A stretch of DNA of 45,235 bases, taken from Fibrobacter intestinalis. Its GTDB lineage: Bacteria; Fibrobacterota; Fibrobacteria; Fibrobacterales; Fibrobacteraceae. Below the pieces are notes generated by a model. It had not been told where the DNA came from, ran no database searches, and saw nothing but the letters and a program-made list of their open reading frames with translations. Position numbers and translations under genes: made by a program. Position 1 is the stretch's first letter. Each line of letters opens with the position of its first letter. Where the stretch lies: NCBI RefSeq assembly GCF_900167415.1, contig NZ_FUWU01000025.1:1-45235 (forward strand), given 5' to 3'. Shown here piece after piece: positions 1 through 9,628 of this stretch.

Positions 1-306
1 ATACCGGACGTCCCGAAGAAAAACGCGACCTACTACCAGAAGAAAAAGGCTCACAAGCTTTTTTGCAAGAGGGCTGGCATCGAACCAATCAATGGTCACT
101 TGAAGAGCGACCACCGCATGGGTCGCAACTTCTACAAGGGAATCTTTGGCGACATGCTCAACGCAAAGCTTGCAGCAGCAGCGTTCAACTTCAAGAGGGC
201 CATGAGGCGCTTTTTTGCCCTGTTGGAATGGCTATACTGTTTTTGCCTTCTGTGGAACGGAATGAACAAAAAATGCGAACGTCCTTATCTTGCGTTCGCA
301 AAGTGA
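1..306 (+). mobile_element. IS5-family transposase, 3' part (cut by window start)
   Basis: Reading frame 1 is open from base 1 to the TGA at 304-306, giving about 101 residues of a DDE transposase C-terminus. The order GHLKSDHRMGRN, then FYKGIFGDMLNAKLAAAAFN, then FKRAMRRFFALL is the typical ending of IS5-group transposases, where the E of the DDE triad lies close upstream of the HLKSDHRMGR segment. The 5' part of the gene and the left IS end are outside the window. A near-identical copy sits in inverted orientation at the far end, and the shared DNA extends past the stop codon to about 325. The inner IS boundary is therefore near 320-325. The family call is by motif only. Confidence 0.85.
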
Positions 307-324
307 CTTTTTAAGGGCTGACTA

Positions 325-788
325 TTTACGCATAAGGAAAAACTCTACGCCATTTCACATAATGTGATTTACCAATGGGATGAAACAGATTCCTGGATTT
401 CGATTGACAGCGTACACTTTAAAAAAATCGAGGACGATGTGTAACAAGAGCTCCGGGAATAGTCACCTCTTTAGCTTCTGACGAGAAACATCTATTCGCT
501 TCAGGAGAACGCCCATTTATTCCTATGGTCTATATGGGCGATTATGGAGAGCCTTACGAGAGTGAACCCAAAGGCTGGCGAATGCTCAACCGCAATTGGT
601 GCACCGCCAAGGGCAAATGCCAGACCGGTAGCACAGTCCAAAGTTTGGATGTCGTCGGCGACACGCTCTACGCTGCCGCCGCAGATGGCCTTTTCAGGTT
701 TCCCCTTTCAGAACTGGACAGCGCCATCGCCAACGAATCTTCTTACTATTTAATTTCACAGGACTCGCAGGTTGTTATGCCCAAGTAA
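325..788 (+). pseudogene. Truncated, frameshifted remnant of an unknown protein
   Basis: Directly after the IS end, frame 1 continues as HKEKLYAISHNVIYQWDE and similar until a TAA at 442-444. Frame 3 takes over at about 438 (TRAPGIVTSLASDEKHL) and runs to the TAA at 786-788, ending in VVMPK. Joined across the shift, the two pieces read as one plausible protein C-terminus, with repeated 'LYA' strands such as DTLYAAAADGLFRFPL that suggest beta-propeller-like repeats. The 5' end is missing where the IS lies. I read this as a gene cut by the IS insertion and then frameshifted. A single-base assembly error at about 438 is the alternative. The function is unknown. Confidence 0.55.
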
Positions 789-1018
789 ATCCTGTCTTGG
801 ATAGAAGCATCTTCAATGTTCCGGAGCAGATTTTTGGGATGTAGCCGTGTCAAAACCGCGCTCATTCCGTAGCGTTTTTGCATTCCCTGATCGAGTTGCG
901 ATGAAGCGGACAGGGCAAGGGTTTCTCCTTGTAAAATTTTTAAGAACGCACGTGGTTTCGCTCGAAATTCCGACGACTTTGAGTTGCGACTTCCCTACTT
1001 TTCGCAAAGCCTTCCGGA
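789..1018. other. Intergenic, nothing recognised
   Basis: These 230 bases lie between the pseudogene and the 3' end of the acyl-CoA synthetase gene on the minus strand. I see no convincing gene, hairpin terminator or repeat. Short open frames exist on both strands but show no protein-like composition. Confidence 0.5.
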
Positions 1019-2797
1019 CTACCCGCCAGAAGGCAGATACATCCGTTCGATTTCTTGGGCGAAGCGAGCTTCCACCGCTTTGCGGCGTAGTTTAAAAGTC
1101 GGCGTCAGCAATCCGGATTCCACCGAAAGCGGTTCGGCGACCAGCGTCCATTTTTTGATGCGCTCCCAGTGGTTCAGCTTTCGGTTTACCGCATCGATAT
1201 AATCCTGCACACGGCAAAGAATGCGCTCGTCTTGCAAAGCTTCTTCGGCATGAAAATTCCGGCGGTTCGTTCCCAAAATGCGCATAGCGTCGTCGCATTC
1301 CAAAAAGAGTATCGCCGAAACGAATTTCCGATTGTTCGCAATTACCAAGGCGGCATCAATCAACGGATGGCGTCCCAGTTCTAGTTCAATGGGAACCGGC
1401 GAAACATATTTGCCCGTGCTCGTTTTAAAAATTTCTTTGATACGCCCTGTCAAAAAAAGATATCCGTCTTCGTCGAGTAGCCCCTGATCCCCGGTGCGAA
1501 AATACCCGTCCGAAGTCCACGCTTCCCGATTCATTTCGGGCATGTTGCGATAGCCGTGAAACACGCTCGGCCCCTTGACCAGGATTTCGTTTTGCGGACC
1601 GATTTTGACGCGCAATCCGGCGATGGGCTTTCCTACCGATCCGATTTTGTACGCCCCCGTGATATTCGTGCTGACCACAGGACAGCATTCCGTAAGGCCG
1701 TAGCCTTCAAAAACCGGAAAGCCGACATTGACCAGAAAGCGGAAAACTGTCTTGTTCAACGCGCTGCTTCCCGAAATAATCCATTTGAAATTTCCGCCAA
1801 ACGCTTCGCGAATTTTCCGATAGACCAATCTGTCGTAAAAATTTCTGCGCCATTTTCCTCGACCGGGAATATTCTTCTTCGCAAAAAGCATCGCCCGGTG
1901 CATTATCCTGCGCTTCAGCCCCCGCAGTTTGTATTCCCGCGCCGAAACCGCGTCGGCGAGTTTTTCCAAAATCCGCGGAACAAAGGTGCATATCGCCGGA
2001 TGCACTTCGTAAGCGATAACCCCCAGATTTTTGGGGGAGTCCGCAAAATAGATCTTTACATGGCGGGAAATGTAAAAGCAAATCGCCATCCGCTCAAAAA
2101 CATGGGCAACGGGCAAAACACTCAAAGCGGAGTCCGTTTTCACGTCCAAATGGATCATCGGCGAAAGCGCGCCAATCATCGAAAGCATATTCCGGTGCGA
2201 AAGCTCCGCCCCTTTGGGAAGCCCGGTCGAACCGCTCGTATAAATGACCGAAAACAAATCCTGCGGGCGGATTCCCTCCAGACGATATTGAAAATAGGCG
2301 CGGGCGCCTTCCTCTTTCGCGAGGATTTCGCCTTCGTAAAGCAGATTTTTCCAATAGACGCCATTCAAGGGAAGCGGCGAATTTTCGTCAAAGCAAAAAA
2401 TGTAGCGAAAATGCGCCAGATGCTTGCGAACGCCGGCATCCAGGTTGTCAATGCGATCGACGGCCAAAAAAGCGATTTCCGAATCCTTGCACTGGAATTC
2501 AAAATGCTCTTCACTGATATTGGGAAAAAGCGGAACGGTCGGCGCATGGCAAATTTCGCACGCCAGATCCGCAATAAACCAGTTTGGAGAAGAGTCGGCA
2601 ATGATACCCAGACTTTTTCCTTCGCCCACGCCATATTTAGCGAGAGCCAAAGTCGCATAGAGCAGCATTTTTTCCAGTTTGTCGCCCGAATACGCATCCC
2701 AAAAACCATCCCGCCGTTTGAACCAGCCGGGGAAATCGGGATCGCGGCACATATCGAGAAACTGCGCCGGAAGGGATTGAAAGTCTTCGCTTTTCAT
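1019..2797 (-). CDS. Long-chain acyl-CoA synthetase (AMP-forming)
   Basis: A 592-residue protein of the ANL adenylating superfamily, which activates a fatty acid with ATP to an acyl-adenylate and then forms the acyl-CoA thioester. The P-loop signature YTSGSTGLPKGAELSHRN is at residues 186-203. The adenine-binding block FEGYGLTECCPVV, the hinge region YFRTGDQGLLDEDGYLFLTG and RIKEIFKTSTGKYVSP follow in the normal order. Length fits bacterial FadD-type enzymes (about 560-640). There is no signal peptide. It is monocistronic and divergent from gdhA. It could also serve as an acyl-ACP synthetase-like salvage enzyme; the chain-length preference cannot be read from the sequence. Confidence 0.92.
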   Translation of the reverse strand: MKSEDFQSLPAQFLDMCRDPDFPGWFKRRDGFWDAYSGDKLEKMLLYATLALAKYGVGEGKSLGIIADSSPNWFIADLACEICHAPTVPLFPNISEEHFEFQCKDSEIAFLAVDRIDNLDAGVRKHLAHFRYIFCFDENSPLPLNGVYWKNLLYEGEILAKEEGARAYFQYRLEGIRPQDLFSVIYTSGSTGLPKGAELSHRNMLSMIGALSPMIHLDVKTDSALSVLPVAHVFERMAICFYISRHVKIYFADSPKNLGVIAYEVHPAICTFVPRILEKLADAVSAREYKLRGLKRRIMHRAMLFAKKNIPGRGKWRRNFYDRLVYRKIREAFGGNFKWIISGSSALNKTVFRFLVNVGFPVFEGYGLTECCPVVSTNITGAYKIGSVGKPIAGLRVKIGPQNEILVKGPSVFHGYRNMPEMNREAWTSDGYFRTGDQGLLDEDGYLFLTGRIKEIFKTSTGKYVSPVPIELELGRHPLIDAALVIANNRKFVSAILFLECDDAMRILGTNRRNFHAEEALQDERILCRVQDYIDAVNRKLNHWERIKKWTLVAEPLSVESGLLTPTFKLRRKAVEARFAQEIERMYLPSGG

Positions 2798-2872
2798 ACG
2801 ATTCTTGCCATCAAAATACCTTTTTCCACAAAAAATGCGATAAAAAAGCAGATTTTGAAAAAAAAATTTTGA

Positions 2873-4414
<1,542 letters not shown>

Positions 4415-4440
4415 TTCGCGCTTCCTTATTTACAAGAAAA

Positions 4441-4467
4441 ATCCCGGGCATTCGCTCGGGATTTTTT
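4441..4467 (+). terminator. Rho-independent terminator of gdhA
   Basis: ATCCCGgGCATTCGCtCGGGAT forms a stable GC-rich stem followed directly by six T. It lies 26 bases after the gdhA stop codon. Confidence 0.9.
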
Positions 4468-4599
4468 GCTTGGTAGGGAAAGCGGCTTCTTGCCGTTTTC
4501 TATTTCCATTCAGGCTGCAAATCCCATAAGCTTTGTAGAATTGCGCGTTTGGGCTTTCGTCACTCTGCGGAGCATAGCGACGCGGCAAATCATTTAGGC

Positions 4600-5370
4600 T
4601 CAATTCGGCGTAAAATTGAATTTAAGGGAAAGCGCCGGCTCCCGGTAATTCGCAGGCAATTCCGGCAATGTGGAAATTTGCACAGCTCGCATGGAAAGAT
4701 GGTCCCAAGTGCGATTTCCCGACGAGCGTTTCAGCGAGATATTCGTAATTTTCCCAAAACGATCCACGGTGAATTGCACCGATGTTTTGGTACTCTTGCT
4801 CACTTTCAATCCCGATGGCGGCCTGAAATTTTGCATGATGATTTGCTTTAGGCGTTCCAGATAGACCTGCATCAACGGATCCATATCCACGTAGCCGACC
4901 GGGTTTAATCCCGACTCTTCGGCGATTTCTTCGGGCAAATCCATATCGTCCGGCAGATTCATCGTTTCCTCTTCGTGAACTTCTTCCGGCTCTGGTGCGG
5001 GTTCAGGAGGCGGCTCGACGGGCTTCGGTTTTTCTTCGGCGATTTTCGGTTCCGGAGGAAGTTCCTTCTTGATTTCCGGCTTGGGTTTCGGCAGTTCCTT
5101 TTTCGGTTCTGTTTTGGGTGGTTCCGGTTTTGGAGGCTGCGGTTTGGGACGCGGCGCGGCGGGTTTTACGGGCTTGGGCGACTGCACTTGAACCAGCTGA
5201 AAAACCTTAACGGCTTCCGGCGGACGTTCAAAATGGATTTGATTCAATCCGATAACGGCGGCTACAATCAGCAGATGAAAAACGACAGAGACCGCAATAA
5301 TCTGGAGGAGTTTTCCGCTCCAAGCGGTTCTGAAAAAGGGCGAATTTTTCTGCGGATTTTTATGGGACAT
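4600..5370 (-). CDS. tonB: TonB energy transducer
   Basis: A 256-residue protein. One N-terminal membrane helix (about residues 20-42, LLQIIAVSVVFHLLIVAAVI) carries the SxxxH-type Ser/His pattern of TonB. A long Pro/Lys/Glu-rich periplasmic linker covers about residues 60-135, and a TonB C-terminal domain (about 165-256) ends in SLKFNFTPN. It passes proton-motive force from ExbB/ExbD to outer-membrane receptors. It is the last gene of an exbB-exbD-tonB operon and starts 2 bases after the exbD stop codon. No dedicated receptor gene is nearby, so the substrate is unknown. A weak hairpin, AGCGGC-TTCTT-GCCGTT, lies at about 4480-4497, beyond its 3' end. Confidence 0.9.
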   Translation of the reverse strand: MSHKNPQKNSPFFRTAWSGKLLQIIAVSVVFHLLIVAAVIGLNQIHFERPPEAVKVFQLVQVQSPKPVKPAAPRPKPQPPKPEPPKTEPKKELPKPKPEIKKELPPEPKIAEEKPKPVEPPPEPAPEPEEVHEEETMNLPDDMDLPEEIAEESGLNPVGYVDMDPLMQVYLERLKQIIMQNFRPPSGLKVSKSTKTSVQFTVDRFGKITNISLKRSSGNRTWDHLSMRAVQISTLPELPANYREPALSLKFNFTPN

Positions 5371-5372
5371 CG

Positions 5373-5768
5373 CTATCTTTCATCCGGCAGAGTCAAAAAA
5401 CCGAGCTTGGTCACGCCCGCATTCTGCACGAGCGAAACGACTTTCATCACTTTGCCATAATCTACGGATTCGTCCGCATTGATGACCACCGCCATATTGC
5501 CGTCCCAAAGGGATTTGAAAACGCTATTGAAATCCTTGGGGTTTACTTTCATGTCGGCGATATAGACTTCGTTCTGCTTGTTGATGGAGACTTTCAGCAG
5601 TTTTTCCTGCTCCATCGTGGGCGCTTCCGCCTTGGGCAGTTCCACTTTGATTCCTTGACTCATCAGCGGTGCGGAAATCATAAACACAATAAGAATCGAG
5701 AACACCACGTCAATCATATTCGTGAGGTTCATTTCCTGATTGATAGGCTTGCCACGACTGCGTTTCAC
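5373..5768 (-). CDS. exbD: ExbD/TolR biopolymer transport protein
   Basis: A 131-residue ExbD/TolR family protein: a short cytoplasmic N-terminus (RGKPINQEMN), one membrane helix at about residues 17-36 containing the family's functional Asp (NMIDVVFSILIVFMI), and a small periplasmic domain ending in GVTKLGFLTLPDER. It starts with GTG at 5768, supported by AAGGAG six bases upstream. It sits between exbB (9-base gap) and tonB (2-base gap). With ExbB it forms the proton channel that energises TonB. TolR is the alternative family name, but the adjacent tonB favours ExbD. Confidence 0.93.
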   Translation of the reverse strand: MKRSRGKPINQEMNLTNMIDVVFSILIVFMISAPLMSQGIKVELPKAEAPTMEQEKLLKVSINKQNEVYIADMKVNPKDFNSVFKSLWDGNMAVVINADESVDYGKVMKVVSLVQNAGVTKLGFLTLPDER

Positions 5769-5777
5769 AAGAACTCC

Positions 5778-6467
5778 TTAACCAGCCACTTCTTCCAACG
5801 CCAGCAAGTCGCCACGTTTGAACAGGCTGAGCATCCGGCTGCCAAAATTATAGTAAGCGATTTCGTTTTCTCCGGTACGCGAAACGAAGATGTTGTAAGC
5901 GCCCGATGCGGGAATGGCGACAACGAGACCGGCGACCGTCGTAATCAAAGCCATCGCGATGCCCGGGGCGACGACGGTCAAATCGGCGGAGCCGTGCTTG
6001 CCGATTTCAAAGAAAGCGCTCATAATGCCCCACACGGTGCCGAGAAGTCCAAAAAACGGAGCCAGGTTGGCGCACATCCCCAAAAAATTCACATGGCGAT
6101 TTTCGCTCAGGCGGATGCCTTCTATCGAACGCTGGATCGTATCTTCCAAAAGCGAAGCACGGTGCTGTATTGAATCGTAACTCACAAAGCTGCTGAATTT
6201 GGACGCTTCGATTAGGACTTCTTCCGTCAGGCTTTTGAGGGCGCTCATTCCGCTGGAATCGCAAAGGTCCTTCAAGTCCACAAACCGTTCCACTTTTTCA
6301 AATTGGCGATAAAAGCGGGCGTTGGCATTTTGATTTTTACGGAAAAAAATCCACTTCAGAATAATAATGCCCCAACTGAAAAGCGACATCAGAGCCAGAA
6401 CGCAAAGGATGATGATTGTGGCGACGTCGGAATCGCGAACCATCTGGATGACCGGCAAGTCGAGCAT
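5778..6467 (-). CDS. exbB: ExbB/TolQ/MotA proton-channel protein
   Basis: A 229-residue MotA/TolQ/ExbB family membrane protein. Helix 1 is at about residues 14-36 (ATIIILCVLALMSLFSW). The conserved pair of helices is near the C-terminal half, with MCANLAPFFGLLGTVWGIM and APGIAMALITTVAGLVVAIP as the family signatures. I place the start at the ATG at 6467, because GGGAGG lies four bases before it. An in-frame TTG at 6479 would add four residues but has no ribosome site. It is the first gene of the exbB-exbD-tonB operon and divergent from the deaminase gene. Confidence 0.92.
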   Translation of the reverse strand: MLDLPVIQMVRDSDVATIIILCVLALMSLFSWGIIILKWIFFRKNQNANARFYRQFEKVERFVDLKDLCDSSGMSALKSLTEEVLIEASKFSSFVSYDSIQHRASLLEDTIQRSIEGIRLSENRHVNFLGMCANLAPFFGLLGTVWGIMSAFFEIGKHGSADLTVVAPGIAMALITTVAGLVVAIPASGAYNIFVSRTGENEIAYYNFGSRMLSLFKRGDLLALEEVAG

Positions 6468-6551
6468 AAAGCCTCCCAAAAAAAGTCCGATACAATATAA
6501 TAAAAAGCGTTCGGCAAGATGGGCGGAAAAATCTTCGTCAACAAAAAATGC

Positions 6552-6580
6552 TTGACTTATCGCGAAAACAAAATTAAGTT
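6552..6580 (+). promoter_or_regulatory. Putative sigma70 promoter for the deaminase gene
   Basis: TTGACT (6552-6557), a 17-base spacer and TAAGTT (6575-6580) lie in the AT-rich divergent region, about 110 bases before the ATG at 6689. The -35 box is good and the -10 box is weak. Confidence 0.4.
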
Positions 6581-6688
6581 CCCCTTATACGGGACGTTCC
6601 GATTTCCACCCATGCCAATTCACCCCAACGCCTTTCGTTCCCGTTGTATATGGAACCGGACAACTTGAAAAAAATCAGAGGTTACGAA

Positions 6689-7153
6689 ATGAATGATGAA
6701 ATCTGGATGCAAGAAGCCATTCGAGAAGCAAGAACCGGCATCGAACGCAATGAAGGCGGGCCCTTTGGAACCGTCATTGTCAAGGACGGAAAAATTGTGG
6801 GACGCGGACACAACGGCGTTCTTTTAAAGCACGACCCGACCTGCCACGGAGAAATCGAAGCGATTCGCGATGCCTGCAAAAATCTGGGGACGCATATTTT
6901 AAAAGGCTGCACGCTTTACACGACTTCGGAACCTTGCCCCATGTGCCTTGGCGGTATTCTATGGGCGAAGATCGATTCCATCGTCTGCGGGTGCAATGTC
7001 CGGGATGCCGAAAAAATCGGTTTCGGCGACAATTCCTTTTACGAAATTCTCACTGGGAAAGAACGCGGAAAACTCCAGCGGCGCACAGCCTGTCGGGAAG
7101 ATTGCCTGCAACTTTTCCAGGACTATTCCCGCAAAACGGATACGCGCTACTAA
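6689..7153 (+). CDS. Guanine deaminase-like cytidine/deoxycytidylate deaminase family enzyme
   Basis: A 154-residue zinc-dependent deaminase. The zinc and catalytic residues are His53 and Glu55 (CHGEIEAI) and Cys83/Cys86 (EPCPMC). The GGPFGTVIVKDGKIVGRG N-terminus, the DPTCHGEIEAIR spacing and the 154-residue length resemble the small Bacillus-type guanine deaminase (GuaD), which converts guanine to xanthine. The tRNA adenosine deaminase TadA is the main alternative. The ATG at 6689 follows AGAGG and gives the family start; the frame is open from 6644. It begins a plus-strand gene run but is probably transcribed alone. Confidence 0.8.
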   Translation: MNDEIWMQEAIREARTGIERNEGGPFGTVIVKDGKIVGRGHNGVLLKHDPTCHGEIEAIRDACKNLGTHILKGCTLYTTSEPCPMCLGGILWAKIDSIVCGCNVRDAEKIGFGDNSFYEILTGKERGKLQRRTACREDCLQLFQDYSRKTDTRY

Positions 7154-7193
7154 ACCCACAGCGCAGACACCAAAATGTTGTTAAATTGAAACT

Positions 7194-7745
7194 ATGCTTT
7201 TAAAACAAAATCCCCTTTGGGAATCCAAAAAAGAAAAGAACTCCCCCGTTGTCGTCGCCCATCTTTTCAAAGACAATTCCTTTTTGCATGTCCGCTTTCA
7301 AGTTTCCGAGCCGGAAAATTGTTACGCCTCCTTTATTCGTCAAGACGGCGACCACGCTTGGGAAGACAGCTGCGTCGAAATTTTCGTCCGGGCTCTCGAC
7401 AATCCGAACGAGTATATCAATTTTGAATTCACCAGCAAAGCCTTCTGTTATGCGGCCCGTGGCAGAGATCGCTTTCATCGCAAAGAATTTTTGCGCAACC
7501 GGTATTCCCGCATTCTGCGTTCGACGACAGCTCCCGTTTTTCAAAACGGCACGGTTTCCTGGGAAATCCACGTTTCCATTCCCGCGCAACTCCTGGGAGC
7601 CGAAAATCTGGCGGGGGAAGAAATTTTCGGGAATCTTTACAAATGCGCGGACAGGGCTCGCACTCCCCACTACCTGACCCTATTTCCCATTTCGACAGAA
7701 CGTCCCGATTTTCACCAGCCCCGATTTTTCCAGAAACTTTTATAA
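7194..7745 (+). CDS. CBM9-like carbohydrate-binding domain protein, no signal peptide
   Basis: A 183-residue single-domain protein. The blocks HAWEDSCVEIFVRA (about residues 61-74), YINFEFTSKAFCYAARG and the closing GNLYKCADRARTPHYLTLFP resemble the family 9-like carbohydrate-binding/DOMON-type beta-sandwich found in many uncharacterised bacterial proteins. No signal peptide or lipobox is visible, so it appears cytosolic, which is odd for a sugar-binding fold. It sits 14 bases before the M23 peptidase gene and is probably cotranscribed with it. I cannot name a ligand. Confidence 0.65.
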   Translation: MLLKQNPLWESKKEKNSPVVVAHLFKDNSFLHVRFQVSEPENCYASFIRQDGDHAWEDSCVEIFVRALDNPNEYINFEFTSKAFCYAARGRDRFHRKEFLRNRYSRILRSTTAPVFQNGTVSWEIHVSIPAQLLGAENLAGEEIFGNLYKCADRARTPHYLTLFPISTERPDFHQPRFFQKLL

Positions 7746-7759
7746 AAGGACGGCTTTGA

Positions 7760-9607
7760 ATGCCCATTTTCCGACTTAGCCTTTTCCTTTGCGCCGCCAT
7801 GCTTTGGGGACAGGACTTGCTGTACATGCCATTTGGAAAGCCGGGATTTCTCACCTCTTCCTTCGGAGAAAATCGGGGAACGCGTTACCATGCGGGCATC
7901 GACTATTCCACGGAAATGCAGGAAGGCTTCCCGGTCCTGGCTCCGGAAGAGGGAAAAATCGTCCGGGTCAAGGTCTCGCCCTATTTTTACGGCAAGGTCA
8001 TCTACTTTCAGGGAAAAAGCGGGCGCACTTGGGTCTTTGCGCACCTCAGCGGTTTTTCAGGGCAGCTTCACGCCTTGATTCAAAAGACCCAGAATCAAAA
8101 ACGCCGGAACGATGTCGCTCTGGAAAATCCGAAAATTCCCGCATTCCGCTATGGAGACACGCTGGCATTTACCGGCAGCTCCGGCATCGGAAATCCGCAT
8201 TTGCATCTGGAATTGCGAGACGGTGAAAACGTCCTGAATCCCTGTCGGAACGGCGTCTTTTGCGGAGACACGCTGGAACCGCTCATTCTCGGAGCCGCGG
8301 TTTTTCAGGGAGAAAGCGTTTCCCTTTCCGGCGAAAGCGATTTGAAAGCGGGCTGTCTGGCCGAGCCGAACCCGAAAAACCGGCAGGATCCGTTGCGATT
8401 CGCATTCAAAATCGCCGATTACAGCCGTGAACCGCTGGAAAATCCGATGTCCATTCGGCGACTCACCTTAAAAAATGGCGGCAAAATCATCGGCGAGACC
8501 GTTCACGACACGCTGTCCTATTCCGGCATGATTCAAATTCGCGAAGAACTTTTGTGGGCGGAAGAAGCGGACACGGCTGGCGACTGGCACTGGATTTCCG
8601 AGCCGTACATCCCGGACGCCAACGACTCTCTTACTCTGGAAGCCGAAGACATGGTCGGGCACGTCGCCTCCCGAAAATTGACGCTTTCAAAAGAATGCCC
8701 TGGGGAAAAGCCGATACGGCAAGGAAAAAATCAACGCCCCGAACTCTTCACGTTTTTAAGCCGCCCATGGGTGGGGTTGCATCTTTGCCAGAGCGAGGAT
8801 TCCAAAACCGCATTTTTCTTCTTCAGCCGCGGAGAACTGCTGGCCGACGCCTGCAAAGAAGTCGAACCCGTCGCGACGCCTCTGGGGAAACTTCTGGAAA
8901 TATACCCCGGCATCGACGAAATCCGTCTTGTGCAGAACGGAAAAACGGACACCATCCGAATCGGGGAAATTCCCGCAGACGCTCAAAACTTTCAACTGGA
9001 GACCCGATGGGACGGGCATTCCATTCGGCAACAGGTCACCGAACTTGCCGACGTTCCGTGGACAAGAATCCTCGCCGTACGAAAATTCCAGAACGACAGC
9101 GTTCCCGCTTTTGAATTTCATCCCAAGGGACTTCATTTTTTGGGAAGCTGGACCGTCGCTTTTGACGCGGAACTCGCCCAAGCGCCCCTCTACTATCTTG
9201 GGGAAACCAGCCGGAAATGGTTCCTCTTCAGCAAGCAGAAAGCCGCCATCCGGGAACGGAGCGCCAGCATGAACGAACTTCGGGATATCGGTTTCATCTT
9301 GGACAAAACGCCGCCCGAATTGGGAACGCCTCGTCTGGATTCCGCCATGATTGCGGGCAAAAGGCAAAAAGTCCTTCGGATTCCCGTCATCGAAACGGAG
9401 TCCGGAATCGAAAACGGCAACTCTATCCAGGCAAGCGCCAAAGGCAAGCCTTTCATCTATGCCGAATACGATTCGGAGCCGAAAGAACTCGTCTTTGTTT
9501 ACAGCGATCTTCCCTCCGGAAAAAATTTCACCATCCGAATCCAGGATGAAGTGGGCAACGCCAAATCATTCCTCGTGGACATTCCCCGCAAAACAGATTC
9601 GGAATAA
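7760..9607 (+). CDS. Secreted M23 (LytM-type) metallopeptidase with long C-terminal region
   Basis: A 615-residue protein. A short hydrophobic N-terminus (MPIFRLSLFLCAAMLWG) looks like a signal peptide. The M23 domain covers about residues 25-155, with His44 and Asp48 (HAGIDYS), His147 and His149 (NPHLHLELRDG) as the zinc/catalytic set, all present. It should cut peptidoglycan cross-links or act on an envelope protein. The remaining ~450 residues are beta-rich, with Ig-like fragments (ESGIENGNSIQASAKGK, LPSGKNFTIRIQDEVGNAKS), and have no family that I recognise. The intact zinc ligands argue for an active enzyme rather than an EnvC-type activator. Confidence 0.85.
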   Translation: MPIFRLSLFLCAAMLWGQDLLYMPFGKPGFLTSSFGENRGTRYHAGIDYSTEMQEGFPVLAPEEGKIVRVKVSPYFYGKVIYFQGKSGRTWVFAHLSGFSGQLHALIQKTQNQKRRNDVALENPKIPAFRYGDTLAFTGSSGIGNPHLHLELRDGENVLNPCRNGVFCGDTLEPLILGAAVFQGESVSLSGESDLKAGCLAEPNPKNRQDPLRFAFKIADYSREPLENPMSIRRLTLKNGGKIIGETVHDTLSYSGMIQIREELLWAEEADTAGDWHWISEPYIPDANDSLTLEAEDMVGHVASRKLTLSKECPGEKPIRQGKNQRPELFTFLSRPWVGLHLCQSEDSKTAFFFFSRGELLADACKEVEPVATPLGKLLEIYPGIDEIRLVQNGKTDTIRIGEIPADAQNFQLETRWDGHSIRQQVTELADVPWTRILAVRKFQNDSVPAFEFHPKGLHFLGSWTVAFDAELAQAPLYYLGETSRKWFLFSKQKAAIRERSASMNELRDIGFILDKTPPELGTPRLDSAMIAGKRQKVLRIPVIETESGIENGNSIQASAKGKPFIYAEYDSEPKELVFVYSDLPSGKNFTIRIQDEVGNAKSFLVDIPRKTDSE

Positions 9608-9628
9608 GATATTATAATTGCACATCAA

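Noticed and set aside
1556-2872. 438-codon plus-strand open frame opposite the acyl-CoA synthetase
   Set aside because: Antisense shadow; the minus-strand gene carries all the family motifs.
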